A DNA stretch of 64,000 nt, taken from Typha latifolia. Taxonomy: Eukaryota > Streptophyta > Magnoliopsida > Poales > Typhaceae. This document shows, in pieces, positions 47,619 through 59,417 of the stretch (its first letter is position 1; each line of letters opens with the position of its first letter). The stretch covers positions 9,063,188-9,127,187 of the forward strand of contig CM034101.1 of assembly GCA_019914945.1 (NCBI GenBank). Reading direction: 5' to 3'. The translations under genes were made by a program, and so were the position numbers. The notes beneath the pieces were generated by a model. It was given only the letters and a program-made list of their open reading frames with translations, was not told the origin of the DNA and searched no databases.

Positions 47619-49089
47619 ATGGCAGCAAGAGTAACCGGTTAGACTTCTACTGCTAGGGATCCACCACTAGCGACGACTACCCGACTACTTGAGAGCACAA
47701 ATCTACCAGTGGAACCGCCGACCCCACCGCCCTCGACATCTCAGTCGGAGGTGCTTCAATCCTTGCAATAAATACAAGCATTTATGGCTGAGATAGTGTC
47801 TGCTATTCGCGAACTCTGTGATGAACGGACTTCACGAGCACAAATAGAGAGAAGTGTTGTGGCTCCCGAATCTATGACGTGAAACTAATTGAAGAAGAGG
47901 ATGTCATAGGGTTTGGGGTGGACCCATCCCTTGGGCGTGCACACCAATGGACGAACCCACCAGGGTTAGGTGCATGAGATGGAGTTCGACAAACTAAAAC
48001 TCCACCCTATCCAACGGCTAGGGCTTGGTCTAACCCGATGGTGCCTAGGGCTTAACCCGAACCACCTGCGCCTAGGGCTTGGACTGAGCCACCCGTAGCT
48101 AGGGTGTGGCCTAAAACAGAGTGGGGTAATCTCTGGCATGAACCGCCTATACCAAGACTAGAGCTTCAGCGACCTGCAACCAAAGATTGGACCGAGCCAC
48201 CTATGGCTAGGGCCGGCAATGGTCCAAACCAATGGGTAATTGAGTCGATGCCACAGTAGGGCCCCCCTCCATGTGGCAGAAGGGACCACGCGGGGAATGA
48301 GAACATGTCATACATGAAGACGGGCCATTTGTAGGGGCTCAAGTTTGGACCATACGACTCGATTTTTCCAAGTTCGTGGGAGGTGATCCACTAGACTAGC
48401 TCTATCGAGCACATCAGTGCTTCACCTACCAAGGGACCCCATACCACCAGAAGGTCCTAATAGCCTCATTCCACTTAGAGGATGTCGCGATCGATGGTTC
48501 CAAGCAGGCAGAACGAACTCAACCATTTTCGTCTTGGGATGAGTTTTTGTCTGCCCTATATACTAGGTTCGGTTCGACTAAGTATGAAGACTTCCAAGCA
48601 ATTTTAACTAAGCTAATTCAACGGACCACTGTTCGAGCTTATTAAGAAGAGTTTGAGAGAATTTGCAACCGCATACCGGGTTATTCAGACTCAGCTATCC
48701 GCAGCACCTTCATTAGTGGACTCAAGTCCGACATACAAGCGGTTGTCAAGGCCATGAGGCCTAGGACATTATTGGAGGTCTTTTCTACAATGGTCATGAT
48801 GGGGGAGAAGGTCAACGAGCTACGAAAAAGCTCCAAGATGCCATGGAGCCCTGTAGACTGGAGAGGATCCCGGCCGGCTCCATCAAGCAATGCTAGATTT
48901 GGTCCTCCCACTCGACCTCAAGGGTGGAAGTCCCTACCACCTAGTGCTCCTCTCACCGACTTCAGAGGACAACGAAAGAGCTTCTCCTAATGGCTAACCC
49001 CAGCACAAATTGAGGAAAGGAGGGCCAAGGGTTTGTGCTTCTACTATGACGAAAAATTTGCTCCGAGCCACAAGTGTGGAAAACAACCT
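47619..49089 (+). pseudogene. gag: Element C gag, broken
   Basis: ATG 47619 (MAARVTG then a stop). A proline/arginine-rich stretch at 47950-48260 consists of repeated GCTAGGGCTTGG.C.GAACC-like units. The capsid region has LYRAHQCFTYQGTPYHQKV (about 48400), TRFGSTKYEDFQAIL (about 48560) and the block 48720-48990, which is open. The knuckle reads GLCFYYDEKFAPSHKC (about 49035), in which the second Cys of the CCHC is Tyr. Confidence 0.8.
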
Positions 49090-50770
49090 GCAACGATTAT
49101 GTTCCTCAGAGGGGTGAGGAGGGCGAAATGGAGCCATAGGGCAATGAAGAGGAGGTAGCAAATATGGAGGCCAGGGACCACGAGGATGAGGTGCATGCCG
49201 AGTTGAGCTTACATGCCTCTTTGGGCTTGTGAGCACCCCGAACCCTACGGGTAGAGGGTTCAATCAAGAAACACCGAGTTGAGATATTAATTGACTCGGG
49301 CAGCACATATAATTTCATGGATGAGAAGTTGGTGCGACAAATTGAGTTGGGGGTGACTCTAACCGTCAGATTAGATGGCATAGTCTTGCGGATTTATAGA
49401 AGATGCGATGGAGTTGAGGTGCAGATCCAAGGTGAGATGTTCCAGTTGGACCTGCACCCATTGGTGCTCAAGGGGCCTGACTTGGTCCTAGGAGTTCAAT
49501 GGCTTCAGGGCTTAGGCCCAATCCTAGTTGATTTTGGCATGATGCAGATGGACTTCGAGTATGAGGGGAGACCAATTCAACTCAAAGGGTCGCAGCCAAA
49601 CCCTAGGGCTAGCCTTCAAGCACTAACTGGGTTACCACAAGCCGGCTGCCATGGCTTGTTGATGTGGTTGGTCTCGACCACGGAGGAACCGGACCCAGGT
49701 AATAGAATAACTGCTGATTTGGACTCACTTCTCCAAGGGTTTGATCAAGTCTTCAAAGAGCCGCATGGACTACCGTTGATCCAAGATCACGATCATCGGA
49801 TCGAGATCACACCAAGAGCCGAACCAGTGAACGTGAGGCCTTATCAGTATCCACATGCCCAAAAGGATGAGATCACATGGCTGGTATGAAAGATGTTGGA
49901 GCAAGGCATCATCCATCCAAGCCATAGCGCTTACTCTTCGCCGATGCTACTAGTGCGTGGATTATCGAGCACTAAATGCCATCATCATCAAGGACTAGTA
50001 TCCGATACTAGTTATCAAGGAATTATTGGACAAGTTAGTTGGTGCCTCCATCTTCACCAAGCTAGATTTGTGAACCGACTATCACTAGATTAGGGTCTAG
50101 GCAGCCGACGTTCACAAGACAGCCTTTCGAACCCATGATGGGCATTACGAGTTCCTTGTAATGCCCTTTGGCCTGACCAATGCCCCGACAACTTTTCAAG
50201 GGCTGATGAATGATATATTTCACTCACTTCTTTGACGGTATGTTTTGGTGCTTTTTGACGACATCCTCATTTACAGTCAGTCGAGAGAGGAGCACCTACA
50301 CCACCTACAGACAGTCATGGAGATATTATAGGCACACAAGTTGAAGGTGAAGAAAAGCAAATGCCTTTAGGGGCAGCCACGAGTTGAGTACCTAGGGCAC
50401 TTCATCTCTTTCGCAGGTGTGGAGGTCGATCCCACAAAGGTGACTAGCATGGTGCGATGGTCACGATCGAAGATGCCCAAGGAGCTCTGAGGCTTCGTCG
50501 ACCTCACCAGCTTCTATTGTTGGTTCATTCAGGGCTATGGGAAGATTGCAACCCCACTAACTGCCCTACTCCTTCAAGGTGGGTTCGAGTGGGACAACAA
50601 GGTGGAATGTGCATTTGGAAAACTCAAGCAAGCCAGGACCAAGGCGCCCGTGTTAGCCTTAAAAGATTTCACCAAGACCTTTGTTGTCGAGTATGACGCA
50701 TCTGGGTCAGGGATCGACGCAATTTTGATACAAAAAGGGCAACCCATAGTCTGCATGAGCAAGACCCACA
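49090..50770 (+). pseudogene. pol: Element C protease and RT, RNase H truncated
   Basis: Protease EILIDSGSTYNFMDEKL (about 49285) with the catalytic Asp present. The frame is open from 49317 to 49889 (DLVLGVQWLQGLGP). RT then has a 1-3-bp shift with loss of the segment after SSPMLLV (about 49945). Next come [22 protein letters not shown] (about 50155), FDDILIYSQS (about 50255), VEYLGHFIS (about 50390) and VVEYDASGSGIDAIL (about 50690). Soon after MSKT (50760) the sequence jumps to the integrase leader, so most of RNase H is gone. Confidence 0.83.
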
Positions 50771-51829
50771 ACATGAGAGATGCACTACTGCTTAAGGGGG
50801 ACCGGATCCTAATCCCAACTAATGCAGACTTGCGAACCGCCTTGATTAGCCACTTCCACGACTCACCCCTCACGGGTCACAAGGGCATCTTTTAGACCCA
50901 CAAGCGACTATGCCTCAATTGTTGGTAAACCGGCATGAAGAAAGGCGTGCGCAACTATATTCGTACATGTGAAGTCTATCAACGAGCCAGAGCATATTCA
51001 ATCGACCAACCGGCCTTCTCCAACCCCTTCCCGTGCATGAGCATATCTGGGAAGATATTTCAATGGTGGTGGTCGACCATCTCTCCGAGTATGTGCACTT
51101 CTCAATGTTCCCCCACCCAAACACTACACAGAAGGTCATAGAGGTCTTCATTCACGACGTGGCTAAACTTCACTGTATACCGCGATCTATTGTGTCCAAC
51201 CGAGATCCGGTGTTCACTAGTCAGTTCTGGCAAGAATTTTTTCGTCTACAGGGTACGATGTTCTGAATGAGCTCGGTGTACCATCGATAGACGGATGGGC
51301 AAACAGAGGTCTTGAACTAGTGTTTGGAGCAATACCTACGGTGCTACGCGAGAGAGCAGCCAAGGCAGTGGTTCAACTTCTTACCATGGGTGGAGTGGGC
51401 CTACAACACTACCCACCACTTAGCCATAAACACCATACCTTTTGAGGCAGTTTATGGTAGGCCGCCTCCTACCTTGGTCTCCTACGCATGGACTCAACGG
51501 ACGGGATGCACGAACATTGAGGAAATCCTTGTGGATAGGGATGCTCAGATCTGACGCCCGAAGGTCAATTTGGCGGTTGCACAAAACTAGATGAAGCAAA
51601 TCCTACAATCGGCGACACTAGGAGCGGACGTTCGCAATAGGAGATTGGGTCTACATCAAACTCCAGCCCTACTACCAAACCTCGATTCGACCCATCATGA
51701 ACCAAAAGATAGCACATAGGTACTTTGGGCCGTACCAAGTGATTGAACGGGTAGGTGAGTTGGCCTACTAGCTTGATCTTCTAGATGACTCGCAGGTGCA
51801 CCAGTGTTTCATGTTTCATCTTTGCGAGC
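50771..51829 (+). pseudogene. pol: Element C integrase, broken
   Basis: Leader GDRILIPTNADLRTALISHF (about 50800), HHCC (HDSPLTGHKG, then CEVYQRAR with a Cys-to-Tyr change, about 50970), core VVVDHLSEYVHF (about 51075), IVSNRDPVFTSQFWQEFF (about 51190, Asp changed to Asn), DGQTEVL (about 51295), WAYNTTHHLAINTIPFEAVYG (about 51400, open), then a degraded C-terminus to the insertion at 51829. Stops lie at about 50893, 50926 and 51264. Confidence 0.8.
51825..51829. repeat. Target-site duplication CGAGC, left copy (family-A element)
   Basis: Identical to 57295-57299 on the other side of the element. Confidence 0.92.
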
Positions 51830-52800
51830 TGATATGATCTTCTCTTTGGGGCTAAGGCTCTGATACCAGCTTGTTACGATCACACCTCTGGCTATGGAGC
51901 TCTGATACCAGCTTGATACGATCTGGCACGGAACTTTGAAATTAGATCCCAAAATATGCTGTCGTCGGATCGACGTGAGATTTTGATATGTTGTAGCCTC
52001 GTAAAAGAGCTTTCCAACAAATCTAGTTACAGGCCAATCGGAGTTGGAGATCTTGAGATATCGTTCGTTTAGTGGATGAACGTGAGGATGCTCTGTTTTG
52101 GATTCGTGGATGGAGGCACGAGATCCTAGGTAATGGTGGATGGTGGTGGACCGGCGTTAATGTGGTGGCACCGGTGAAAAGTGATGGTGGAACGGTTGTG
52201 GTTGATGGAAGGATTAGGACAAGTGTTGGATAGATTGGACGAAGGGGGAGAAAAGGGCCACCCCTAAGGGACTAGGGTGATTAGCCGGACGAGGGAGGTT
52301 AGAAGCGGCGTCGCCGGGGATTGAGAGAACGGGAGCGAAGAAGACGAAGGAGGCAAGGCAAAACTCAATCTCAATAATCAATCATAATTTTGGTTGCCCT
52401 ACACATCCTTTTATAGGCTAACCAACCACTCACATTAACCCTAAAACATAATTTTCGCCGACCGCGTTCGAACTCGCCCGACCGCGTTCGAACGCATCGA
52501 ATTAGCTCTTCTGGATTTGCGAACGCGATGCAGGCATTCGAACGCGTGATCGAACGCGCCTGTCGGTATGTGCGAATGCGATGCAGGCGTTCACAGTGCG
52601 TTCGAACGCACCGCGTTCGAATGCACAGTACATTCTCTTCACCACGTTCACAAACCGCATTCGAACTCACTCCACCCGCGTTCGAACGCGACTTACAGAA
52701 AACTTATTTTAATGGAAATTAAACACTAAAACATGAAGCAAAAACACTCCTAAAGTGAATCCATGCTCGAGACGACGTCGGTGAAGTCCAAATCGTATCA
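51830..52800 (-). repeat. Family-A 3' LTR (971 bp)
   Basis: In plus coordinates from TGATATGATCTTCTC to AAATCGTATCA. It contains two internal GCTCTGATACCAGCTTG segments (about 51859 and 51900), complements of the primer site joined to a second and third LTR-end sequence. Palindrome block at 52454-52692. The adjacent CCTTTTATAGGCTAACC (52408-52424) is a likely reversed TATA region. Confidence 0.92.
52454..52692 (-). repeat. TTCGAA-palindrome module (Gypsy family A)
   Basis: Nine or more TTCGAA-type cores, including GCGTTCGAACGCACCGCG and CGCGTTCGAACGCG. On the minus strand, GCATTCGCACATACCGACAG corresponds to the CACA.AC block of the Copia and family B modules. The same block is at 56944-57186 in the other LTR, with one extra 12-bp CGTTCACAACCC-like unit. 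Confidence 0.85.
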
Positions 52801-52835
52801 ATCCACCACGCTTCCGCAACCTTGTCCTCAAGGTT
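52801..52835 (-). promoter_or_regulatory. Family-A polypurine tract and 3' leader
   Basis: On the minus strand CTTGAGGACAAGGTTGCGGA then AGCGTGGTGGAT runs into the LTR TGATACGATT. It is shared with families B and C. Confidence 0.8.
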
Positions 52836-54800
52836 TGAAGTTTGTGAAGCGATCTTTGAACTCTGGCTTAAGTTCCTCCATGGTATGATCTTCTGCATTG
52901 GTTCCCCACATATCTGAAGATATAGGAAATGCTGGTGCTGAAAGAGCGGCAAGCTCACTTGTGTCCGGTTGGCGCAAAAGATCATCGGCAGCTCGATTTT
53001 CAATCCGCTTTTTGTAGACTAATTTGTAGTCATACCCAAGGAGTTTCGTGACCCACCGTTGTTGGGCTGGGGTGTGCACACGTTGCTCCATGAAGTAGGG
53101 TAAGCTACGCTGGTCCGTGCGGATAGTAAATCGTTGGCCAATCAAGTAGGGTCACCATTTGGTGACGGCATGTAGAATCGCTAGCATTTCGCGCTCGTAG
53201 GTAGATAGCTGTCGCGACTGATTTGACAATGCTTTGCTCATATATGCCACGGGTTTGCCCTCTTGCATCAAAACTGCTCCAATGCCCTCACCCGAAGCGT
53301 CGCACTCCACCACAAAGGGCTTGCCGAAATCTGGTAGTGCTAGAACCGGAGCTGTAGACATAGCTGTCTTCAAGGCTTCGAAGGCCTCCATTGCTTTGCC
53401 CGTCCATTGAAACCCATCTTTTCTGAGTAAGGAGGTCAGCGGGGCAGCAATTTTGCCATAGTTGGCAACAAATCGCCGGTAGTACCCTGTCAATCCAAGG
53501 AATCCCCTCAATTCCCTCTGATTAGTAGGAATCGGCCAATCCACCATATTTTTTATCTTGCTTGGGTCGGCTTCCACTCCTTTTACAGAGATTATATGCC
53601 CCAAGTACTCCACTCTTGACTCTCCCCAAAGACACTTGCTCATCTTAACTTTTAGCTGGTTTTGTCGCAAGATATTTAATACCTCCCGCACGTGCCGCAA
53701 GTGCTCACTCCAATTCCTGCTGTATACTAGAATATCATCAAAGAAGACGAGCACGTACCGACGCAAGAATGGACGGAAGAGGTCATTCATCAGCCCTTGG
53801 AAGGTGGTCGGTGCATTGGTGAGCCCAAACGGCATGACTCAGAACTCATAGTGGCCATCGTGAGTTCGGAACGCCGTTTTGTGTACATCTTCAGGGTCGA
53901 CTCGGATTTGATGGTATCCCGTTCTTAAGTCAAGTTTGCTGAAGTAGGCCAACCCTGTGAGCTCATCCAGCAACTCCTCAATCACCGGTATTGGATACCG
54001 GTCTTTGATAGTAATTGCATTCAAGGCTCGGTAGTCGACGCAAAACCGCCAACTCCGGTCTTTCTTCTGAACCAGCAGCACCAGCGATGAGTAGGCACTT
54101 CTACTCGATTGAATAATCCCTTGCTCGAGCATTTCCTCCACCAATTTACTGATCTCTTCCTTCTGGACATGCGGGTACCGATAGGGTCGGACATTCGCAG
54201 GTTCATTCCCTGGAATGATTTGGATGCAATGGTCATGACGACGGTCCGGCGGTAGTCCTCGGGGTTCCTTGAAGAGATCCTGAAACTCCTGCAGCAGCTC
54301 TTCCATGTCAGAGGCTACTTCCTTTGGTGGTGGATGTTCTGGTTCAACAACAACCATTTGCAATAGTAGAGCTCGGTCCCCTACACAAGGAAAACCCACA
54401 AGTGGTTGCAATGTCGGCCCTTGCCGCGGTTGATTTCCATCCAGTAGCACCCTTCTTCCATTCCTCCGAAATGTCAGTGTGAGGTTTGAGAAATCAAATG
54501 TTACGGGCCCCAAGCTTTGAAGCCATTGAGTCCCCAAAATAATATCGGCACCTTGCAAGGCCAACGGATAAAGGTCCAATGTGAAAGTTTGGCCTTGCAC
54601 CTTCAATTCTACACCTCCACAAATAAAATCTGCTCGCAATGTGGTGCCATCTCCGATCGTCACATCGAACCCTTCCATGGGTTCCGACTCGAGCCCAATC
54701 TTCCTAAGGAGCCTCTTGTCAATGAAGTTGTGGGTGGACCCGGTGTCAATCAAGATTCTCTTTGTGGTTTTCTTGACTACCCCGTTTACCCGCAAGGTTT
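52836..54800 (-). pseudogene. pol: Family-A protease, RT and RNase H (nearly open, no integrase)
   Basis: Read leftwards in one frame from about 54795: protease ILIDTGSTHNFIDKRLL (active site intact), GADIILGTQWLQSLGP, RT from [72 protein letters not shown] (about 53735), YLGHIISVKGVEADPSK, then RNase H VVECDASGEGIGAVLMQ (about 53300), TYEREMLAILHAV and DQRSLPYFMEQR. Only two stops occur (after HYEF near 53838 and after TKW near 53150), both where a CGA-to-TGA change fits. After the last RNase H residues (about 52880) it passes directly to a C-terminal stub and the polypurine tract. Confidence 0.9.
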
Positions 54801-56270
54801 TGGCGCAGTTGTCCCCGAATAGGCGTGGAGGGAGATTTCGGCTATCATGTCCTCCACGGTTTGCTCCTCAGTTTCTTCTCCTTGATGTCCAGCCACATCT
54901 GCACCTTCAGCTGCAAACTCGTCCTCCGCTTCCTCCAATCCATCGATTAGCATCACCGATCCCATCGGTTTAGCGCAGCGATGCCCGGGTACAAACTTCT
55001 CATCACAACGGAAGCATAGGCCCTTGGCTCTTCTTTCTTCTACTTGGGCTGGGGTGAGTGCTCATCCCGGACCTCTAGGTGCATACTTCACATCTTGGGA
55101 TGGCTTCAAGGGTGCTCGAGGAGGTACCACTGTAGCAGCAACCCTTGGTACTCCGATAGTATTTCCCGCCGCTATGTTTGGTTGAGCTTGATTGCGGCTT
55201 CCTTGGCTCATCCAACTCTATTTCAAGTGTATCTTCATGGCCCTATGTTTGTCTTCCATAAGCACCGCATCTTCGAAGGCCTCCTTTAAAGTTCTAGGCC
55301 TTAAAGCCCTCACATCGGCTTGTATGTCACCCCGCAGCCCGGAGATGAAGGGTTGCGAAGTTGCTGATCCGTCCATGGTGGATGACATCGGCTACTAATT
55401 TTCTCAAATTCTTCTTGGTATGACCCAACCGTGGTCTTTTGCACCGTCTTTGAGAGGAGAGCATCAAAGTCTTCATATCCCGATGCTCCAAATCGCCGTG
55501 TGATATCGGCGCAAAATTCAGCCCAAGTTTCGATAGCCTCAGTGGCATTGGCTGCTCGAAACCAATGAAGCGCCGCATCCTCAAGGTGGAAGCTCGCAAG
55601 CGTCACCTTGTACTCTTCCGCCGTTCCTTGGTATGCAAAGAATTGCTCCGCCCTATACAACCAATCGATCGGGTCGCCACCTTTGAACATGGGGAATTCG
55701 AGACGACGCACGACTTGTCCACGGATGCCATTGTCTCGTTCCGGATCATGTCCTTGTCTAACCGGGGAGGATGCACCATGAAGGGTTGATGATCCCTCCT
55801 TCGGTTTTGATTAACTTGTTGTGGTTCTGGATCGTATTGACCCGCCCACGATCTTGATCTCCAAGGCGGTCTCCATAGTGGTTCACCCGTCGGATGGGTT
55901 CACCTGCAACTGGACCTGGTGTAACCATCCTTGCTTGCCTCTGCCCATAGGGTGGTGGTAGCAGCGGCTCTTGTGGTTGCAAAGGCTGAACCGGTGGCGG
56001 TGGGTTCAAGGGGGTGGACTCGCGTCGTGGGGTCGATGGTGCTTTCCCGTTCGCCCGTAGTTCCCGCATCATCTCCATCATCATCTGGTTGTTGATGGCC
56101 AATTGCTCTGAAATAGATCCCAACATGGCTTGAACGCTAGGTTCTTCCGTATTCTAATTAGATCGGGCGGTTCCACGGGTGGAAGTCCTTGCAATCGTTT
56201 CTCCCTCCTCTATTGGGAGAATCTCTTCTTCATCATCTCGCCGTGCAGCCATGGATCTGGTTGTCGTCAT
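54801..56270 (-). pseudogene. gag: Family-A gag, three frame breaks
   Basis: The start ATG at 56270 (minus) gives MTTTRSMAARRDDEEE, with a stop near 56152. MLGSISEQLAINNQMMMEMM is a helical stretch. Frame changes occur near 55800, 55366 and 54800, each of about one base. Capsid: LEFPMFKGGDPIDWLYRAEQ, FHLEDAALHWFRAA, TRRFGASGYEDFDALL. The knuckle GLCFRCDEKFVPGHRC (about 55000) is intact. Stops are few, so the gene was lost recently. Confidence 0.85.
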
Positions 56271-56311
56271 TGGAAGCGCTTGTCCGAGGAAAGGTGGCTA
56301 TGATACCAGAT

Positions 56312-57294
56312 TGATACGATCTTCTCTTTGGGGCTAAGGCTCTGATACCAGCTTGTTACGATCACACCTCTGGCTATGGAGCTCTGATACCAGCTTGATA
56401 TGATCTGGCACGGAACTTTGAAATTAGATCCCAAAATATGCTGTCGTCGGATCGACGTGAGATTTTGATATGTTGTAGCCTCGTAAAAGAGCTTTCCAAC
56501 AAATCTAGTTACAGGTGAATCGGAGTTGGGGATCTCGAGATATCGTTCGTTTAGTGGATGAACATGAGGATGCTCTGTTTTGGATTCGTGGATGGAGGCA
56601 CGAGATCCTAGGTAATGGTGGATGGTGGTGGACCGGCGTTAATGTGGTGGCACCGGTGAAAAGTGATGGTGGAACGGTTGTGGTTGATGGAAGGATTAGG
56701 GCAAGTGTTGGATAGATTGGACGAAGGGAGAGAAGAGGGCCACCCCTAAGGGACTAGGGTGATTAGCCGGACGAGGGAGGTTAGAAGCGGCGTCGCCGGG
56801 GATTGAGAGAACGGGAGCGAAGAAGACGAAGGAGGCAAGGCAAAACTCAATCTCAATAATCAATCATAATTTTGGTTGCCCTACACATCCTTTTATAGGC
56901 TAACCAACCACTCACATTAACCCTAAAACATAATTTTCGCCGACCGCGTTCGAACTCGCCCGACCGCGTTCGAACGCATCGAATTAGCTCTTCTGGATTT
57001 GCGAACGCGATGCAGGCGTTCGAACGCGTGATCGAACGCGCCTGTCGGTATGTGCGAACGCGATGCAGGCGTTCACAGTGCGTTCGAACGCACCGCGTTC
57101 GAATGCACAGTACATTCTCTTCACCACGTTCACAACCCCGTTCACAAACCGCGTTCGAACTCACTCCACCCGCGTTCGAACGCGACTTACAGAAAACTTA
57201 TTTTAATGGAAATTAAACACTAAAACATGAAGCAAAAACACTCCTAAAGTGAATCCATGCTCGAGACGACGTCGGTGAAGTCCGAATCGTATCA
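56312..57294 (-). repeat. Family-A 5' LTR (983 bp)
   Basis: In plus coordinates from TGATACGATCTTCTC to CCGAATCGTATCA. To its left, at 56300-56311, TGATACCAGATT is the primer-site complement. Same internal duplications and palindrome block (56944-57186) as the 3' LTR. Confidence 0.92.
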
Positions 57295-57299
57295 CGAGC
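57295..57299. repeat. Target-site duplication CGAGC, right copy
   Basis: Matches 51825-51829. Confidence 0.92.
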
Positions 57300-57550
57300 A
57301 TGAGTTGCAGCAGAGACAGCTGTTGTAGCCAACATACCCAATCCAGCCACACATGACCAAGAGCCCATGCCACTTCGGATTCTAGCCAAGAGAAAGATTC
57401 AGGTATATAGAAGATTGATCACACAAGTACAAGTGGAGTGGTCCAATAGACCAATGGGAGATCTGACTTGGGAGTCTGAGTTCGAGTTAATGTAGCGCTT
57501 CCCAAACTTCTCACCTTGAGGACAAGGTGGTTGGAAGCGTGGTAGAGTGA
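57300..57550 (+). pseudogene. pol: Element C chromodomain end and polypurine tract
   Basis: After the nested element the plus strand encodes RILAKRKIQVYRR, then QVEWSNRPMGDLTWESE, then RFPNFSP and a stop, which is the C-terminal chromodomain-like segment of chromovirus integrases. ACCTTGAGGACAAGGTGG then TTGGAAGCGTGGTAGAG leads into the 3' LTR at 57551. Confidence 0.83.
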
Positions 57551-58033
57551 TGTGATCCAGGTCTGATCGGATCAATTCATAGGGACATTAGGCACAAATG
57601 ATCAAGTCTATTTATCTTCTAATTATTTCATGATGTAAACCTTTAAGACAAGTCAAAATAAGTCATGATAGCCCTTAAGGCAAGTCCAATTAAGTCAAGT
57701 AAATATTTAAGACAAATCCTAATTCGAGTCGTGTCAGCCTTTAGAGCTAGTCCTAGTGGGACTCGTTGTAACCAATCTCTATATATATAGGGGTTGAGCT
57801 CTTTTGTTAAGCATCCAAGCATTGAGAAAGTATTCTAGCCTTGAGTTTATCTTAGGAATAAGAGTAAGATAATCTAGGAGTAAAAGTAAATTAATATCCC
57901 TTCATCACTGCCATCATTGCCCATCATCTTCCTCACAATCATCACCTCTATCATCCCTCCTTTCACCCTCTCTATCCACCATCAATCACCCTAATCAAAG
58001 CCTACACTCCCTTGTTGCGGATCATCTCTAGTG
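57551..58033 (+). repeat. Element C 3' LTR, last 10 bp missing
   Basis: Aligns with 47049-47565 from TGTGATCC to GATCATCTCTAGTG. The terminal GTTCGTAACA is absent and unrelated gag sequence follows. Confidence 0.88.
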
Positions 58034-58215
58034 CATAGGATGTAGGTGTGGCCCTTGGGATCAACTCGGGTTCGCTGGCCGCACCGCTTCCTTTGGTGTG
58101 TGCCCATTGTTCCAATTAGCCCAAGGGGTCCTCATGACACTCTTCAAGGCTGCATACTTTTGCTCCATCCGAGTAGCATCTTCGAAGTCTTCGCTCAAAG
58201 TTCGAGGCCACAAGG
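58034..58215 (-). pseudogene. Short minus-strand gag fragment
   Basis: The minus strand encodes a TLSEDFEDATRMEQKYAALK-like Gag segment (compare EEAFEKAVRMEQKHKAL in element B) followed by a Pro/Asn-rich stretch. It is cut at both ends. Confidence 0.6.
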
Positions 58216-58589
58216 AAAGGAATCATAGTTTGAAATATGAGATAATAATTATGTGAGTAAATTCACTCACTTAACTCCACGTAGGATATCTCAAATTCTC
58301 AGTTCAAGTACAAGTATAAATCTTCATATTTATCCATAAATATTTCTACACTTGAATGGTATTTTTAGAATTTAAAACAACTTGAATCCCATTAATTGGG
58401 CTAACACCAGATATTTAACAATTGGTTGGGCTAAGACCCAACCTAAACCAAAATGGATTGGGTCAAAAGGTCACAACCTGCCTACTTTTATTAATTGGAC
58501 CTTAATATGGCTAATCACTAAAGCCCAACTCATCAACTTACTAAACCACTAACTCACTAACCTAGTAACCCGTTAATCCACTAACTAAA
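58216..58589. other. Unassigned spacer
   Basis: AT-rich with ACTAACC and GGGCTAA repeats. No frame or element recognised. Confidence 0.5.
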
Positions 58590-59417
58590 TGATACACCTT
58601 GCTAGAGATTTTTCTTATTTTACTAGTTGTTTATTTTTTTAAAAAATAAGGTTTCTGTAGGTCGCATTCAAATGCGGGAGGGGGCGCATTCGAACGCCCT
58701 TGCGAATGCCTACAAGCGTTCACATTGACAAAGAACACAAATTGTGCATTCAATTGCGTTCCAAACGCCTACGTGCGAATGCTTGCATACATTTGCATCG
58801 ACAGATAACATATTTTGTGCATTCGAACGCGGTCGATTCCATTCGAACGCGATCGGCGAGAGTCCACTATTTTTAGAGTTAATAATTGTCATTTTGTCTT
58901 GTTTGGTTAGCCTCTTAAGTTGTGGATGGCAACCAAAATCATTATGATGAATGAATATTGATTTCTATCTCCCTTCTATCCTCTCTATCCTAATCTCCCT
59001 TCCCCTTCCTTCAAGCCCTAGCCGTGCGCCATCTCGACGTCGGTGTTCTTCTAACCTCCCTCGTCTATTGAGTCATCCCTCCTCCTTGGGATCTCGACCA
59101 CTTCTTCCCTTTCATCCTTATCCCTTAAACTCCATCTTACCCACCCTCATCTCCACTATCATCCATAATCATATCATCACCTCCACCCGTCACCACCACC
59201 ATCACCCTCACTCTTGCATATTTTCGTCCCAATTTCAGTCCGAATTTTTGAAGGGCAGAAATACTAAAAACATAGATCAGGAAGTTAAAAATTGATGACC
59301 TTTGGTTTCATAATTTTCTGACTATGGAAGAATATCTGGTGAATATTTTTTCTCAGTTGTGCGGACTGCTTTCCTACAACCGATCCAGATATTGAAGAGG
59401 ACATTTCGTATCTATCA
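58590..59417 (+). repeat. Family B-related LTR (828 bp)
   Basis: Starts TGATACACCTTGC and ends TCGTATCTATCA before GTGGTATTAGAGCTAAG, a decayed primer site. Palindrome module at 58661-58850 (GGCGCATTCGAACGCCC, GCATTCGAACGCGGTCG). No target duplication is evident because internal sequence follows. Confidence 0.82.

Larger units (their letters stand above)
51830..57294 (-). mobile_element. Family-A Gypsy element, minus strand, integrase-less, youngest insertion
   Basis: Two LTRs (971 and 983 bp) with perfect CGAGC target duplications flank gag, protease, RT and RNase H. Integrase is absent. By eye the LTRs differ by about a dozen substitutions, mostly transitions, and one 12-bp indel, so this is the most recent of the insertions that can be dated here. 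RT motifs and the GLCFRCDEKF..GHRC knuckle suggest a Reina-like chromovirus. Confidence 0.93.
47049..58033 (+). mobile_element. Element C: Gypsy chromovirus-like element, host of a nested family-A copy
   Basis: 5' LTR, primer site, gag, protease, RT, integrase, chromodomain, polypurine tract and a nearly complete 3' LTR can be followed on the plus strand. Element 51830-57294 (minus) splits the integrase C-terminus. RNase H is deleted. The 3' LTR lacks its last 10 bp, so no target duplication can be read. Confidence 0.87.

Noticed and set aside
54517..54973. Plus-strand frames across family-A protease
   Set aside because: Antisense shadows of the minus-strand polyprotein.
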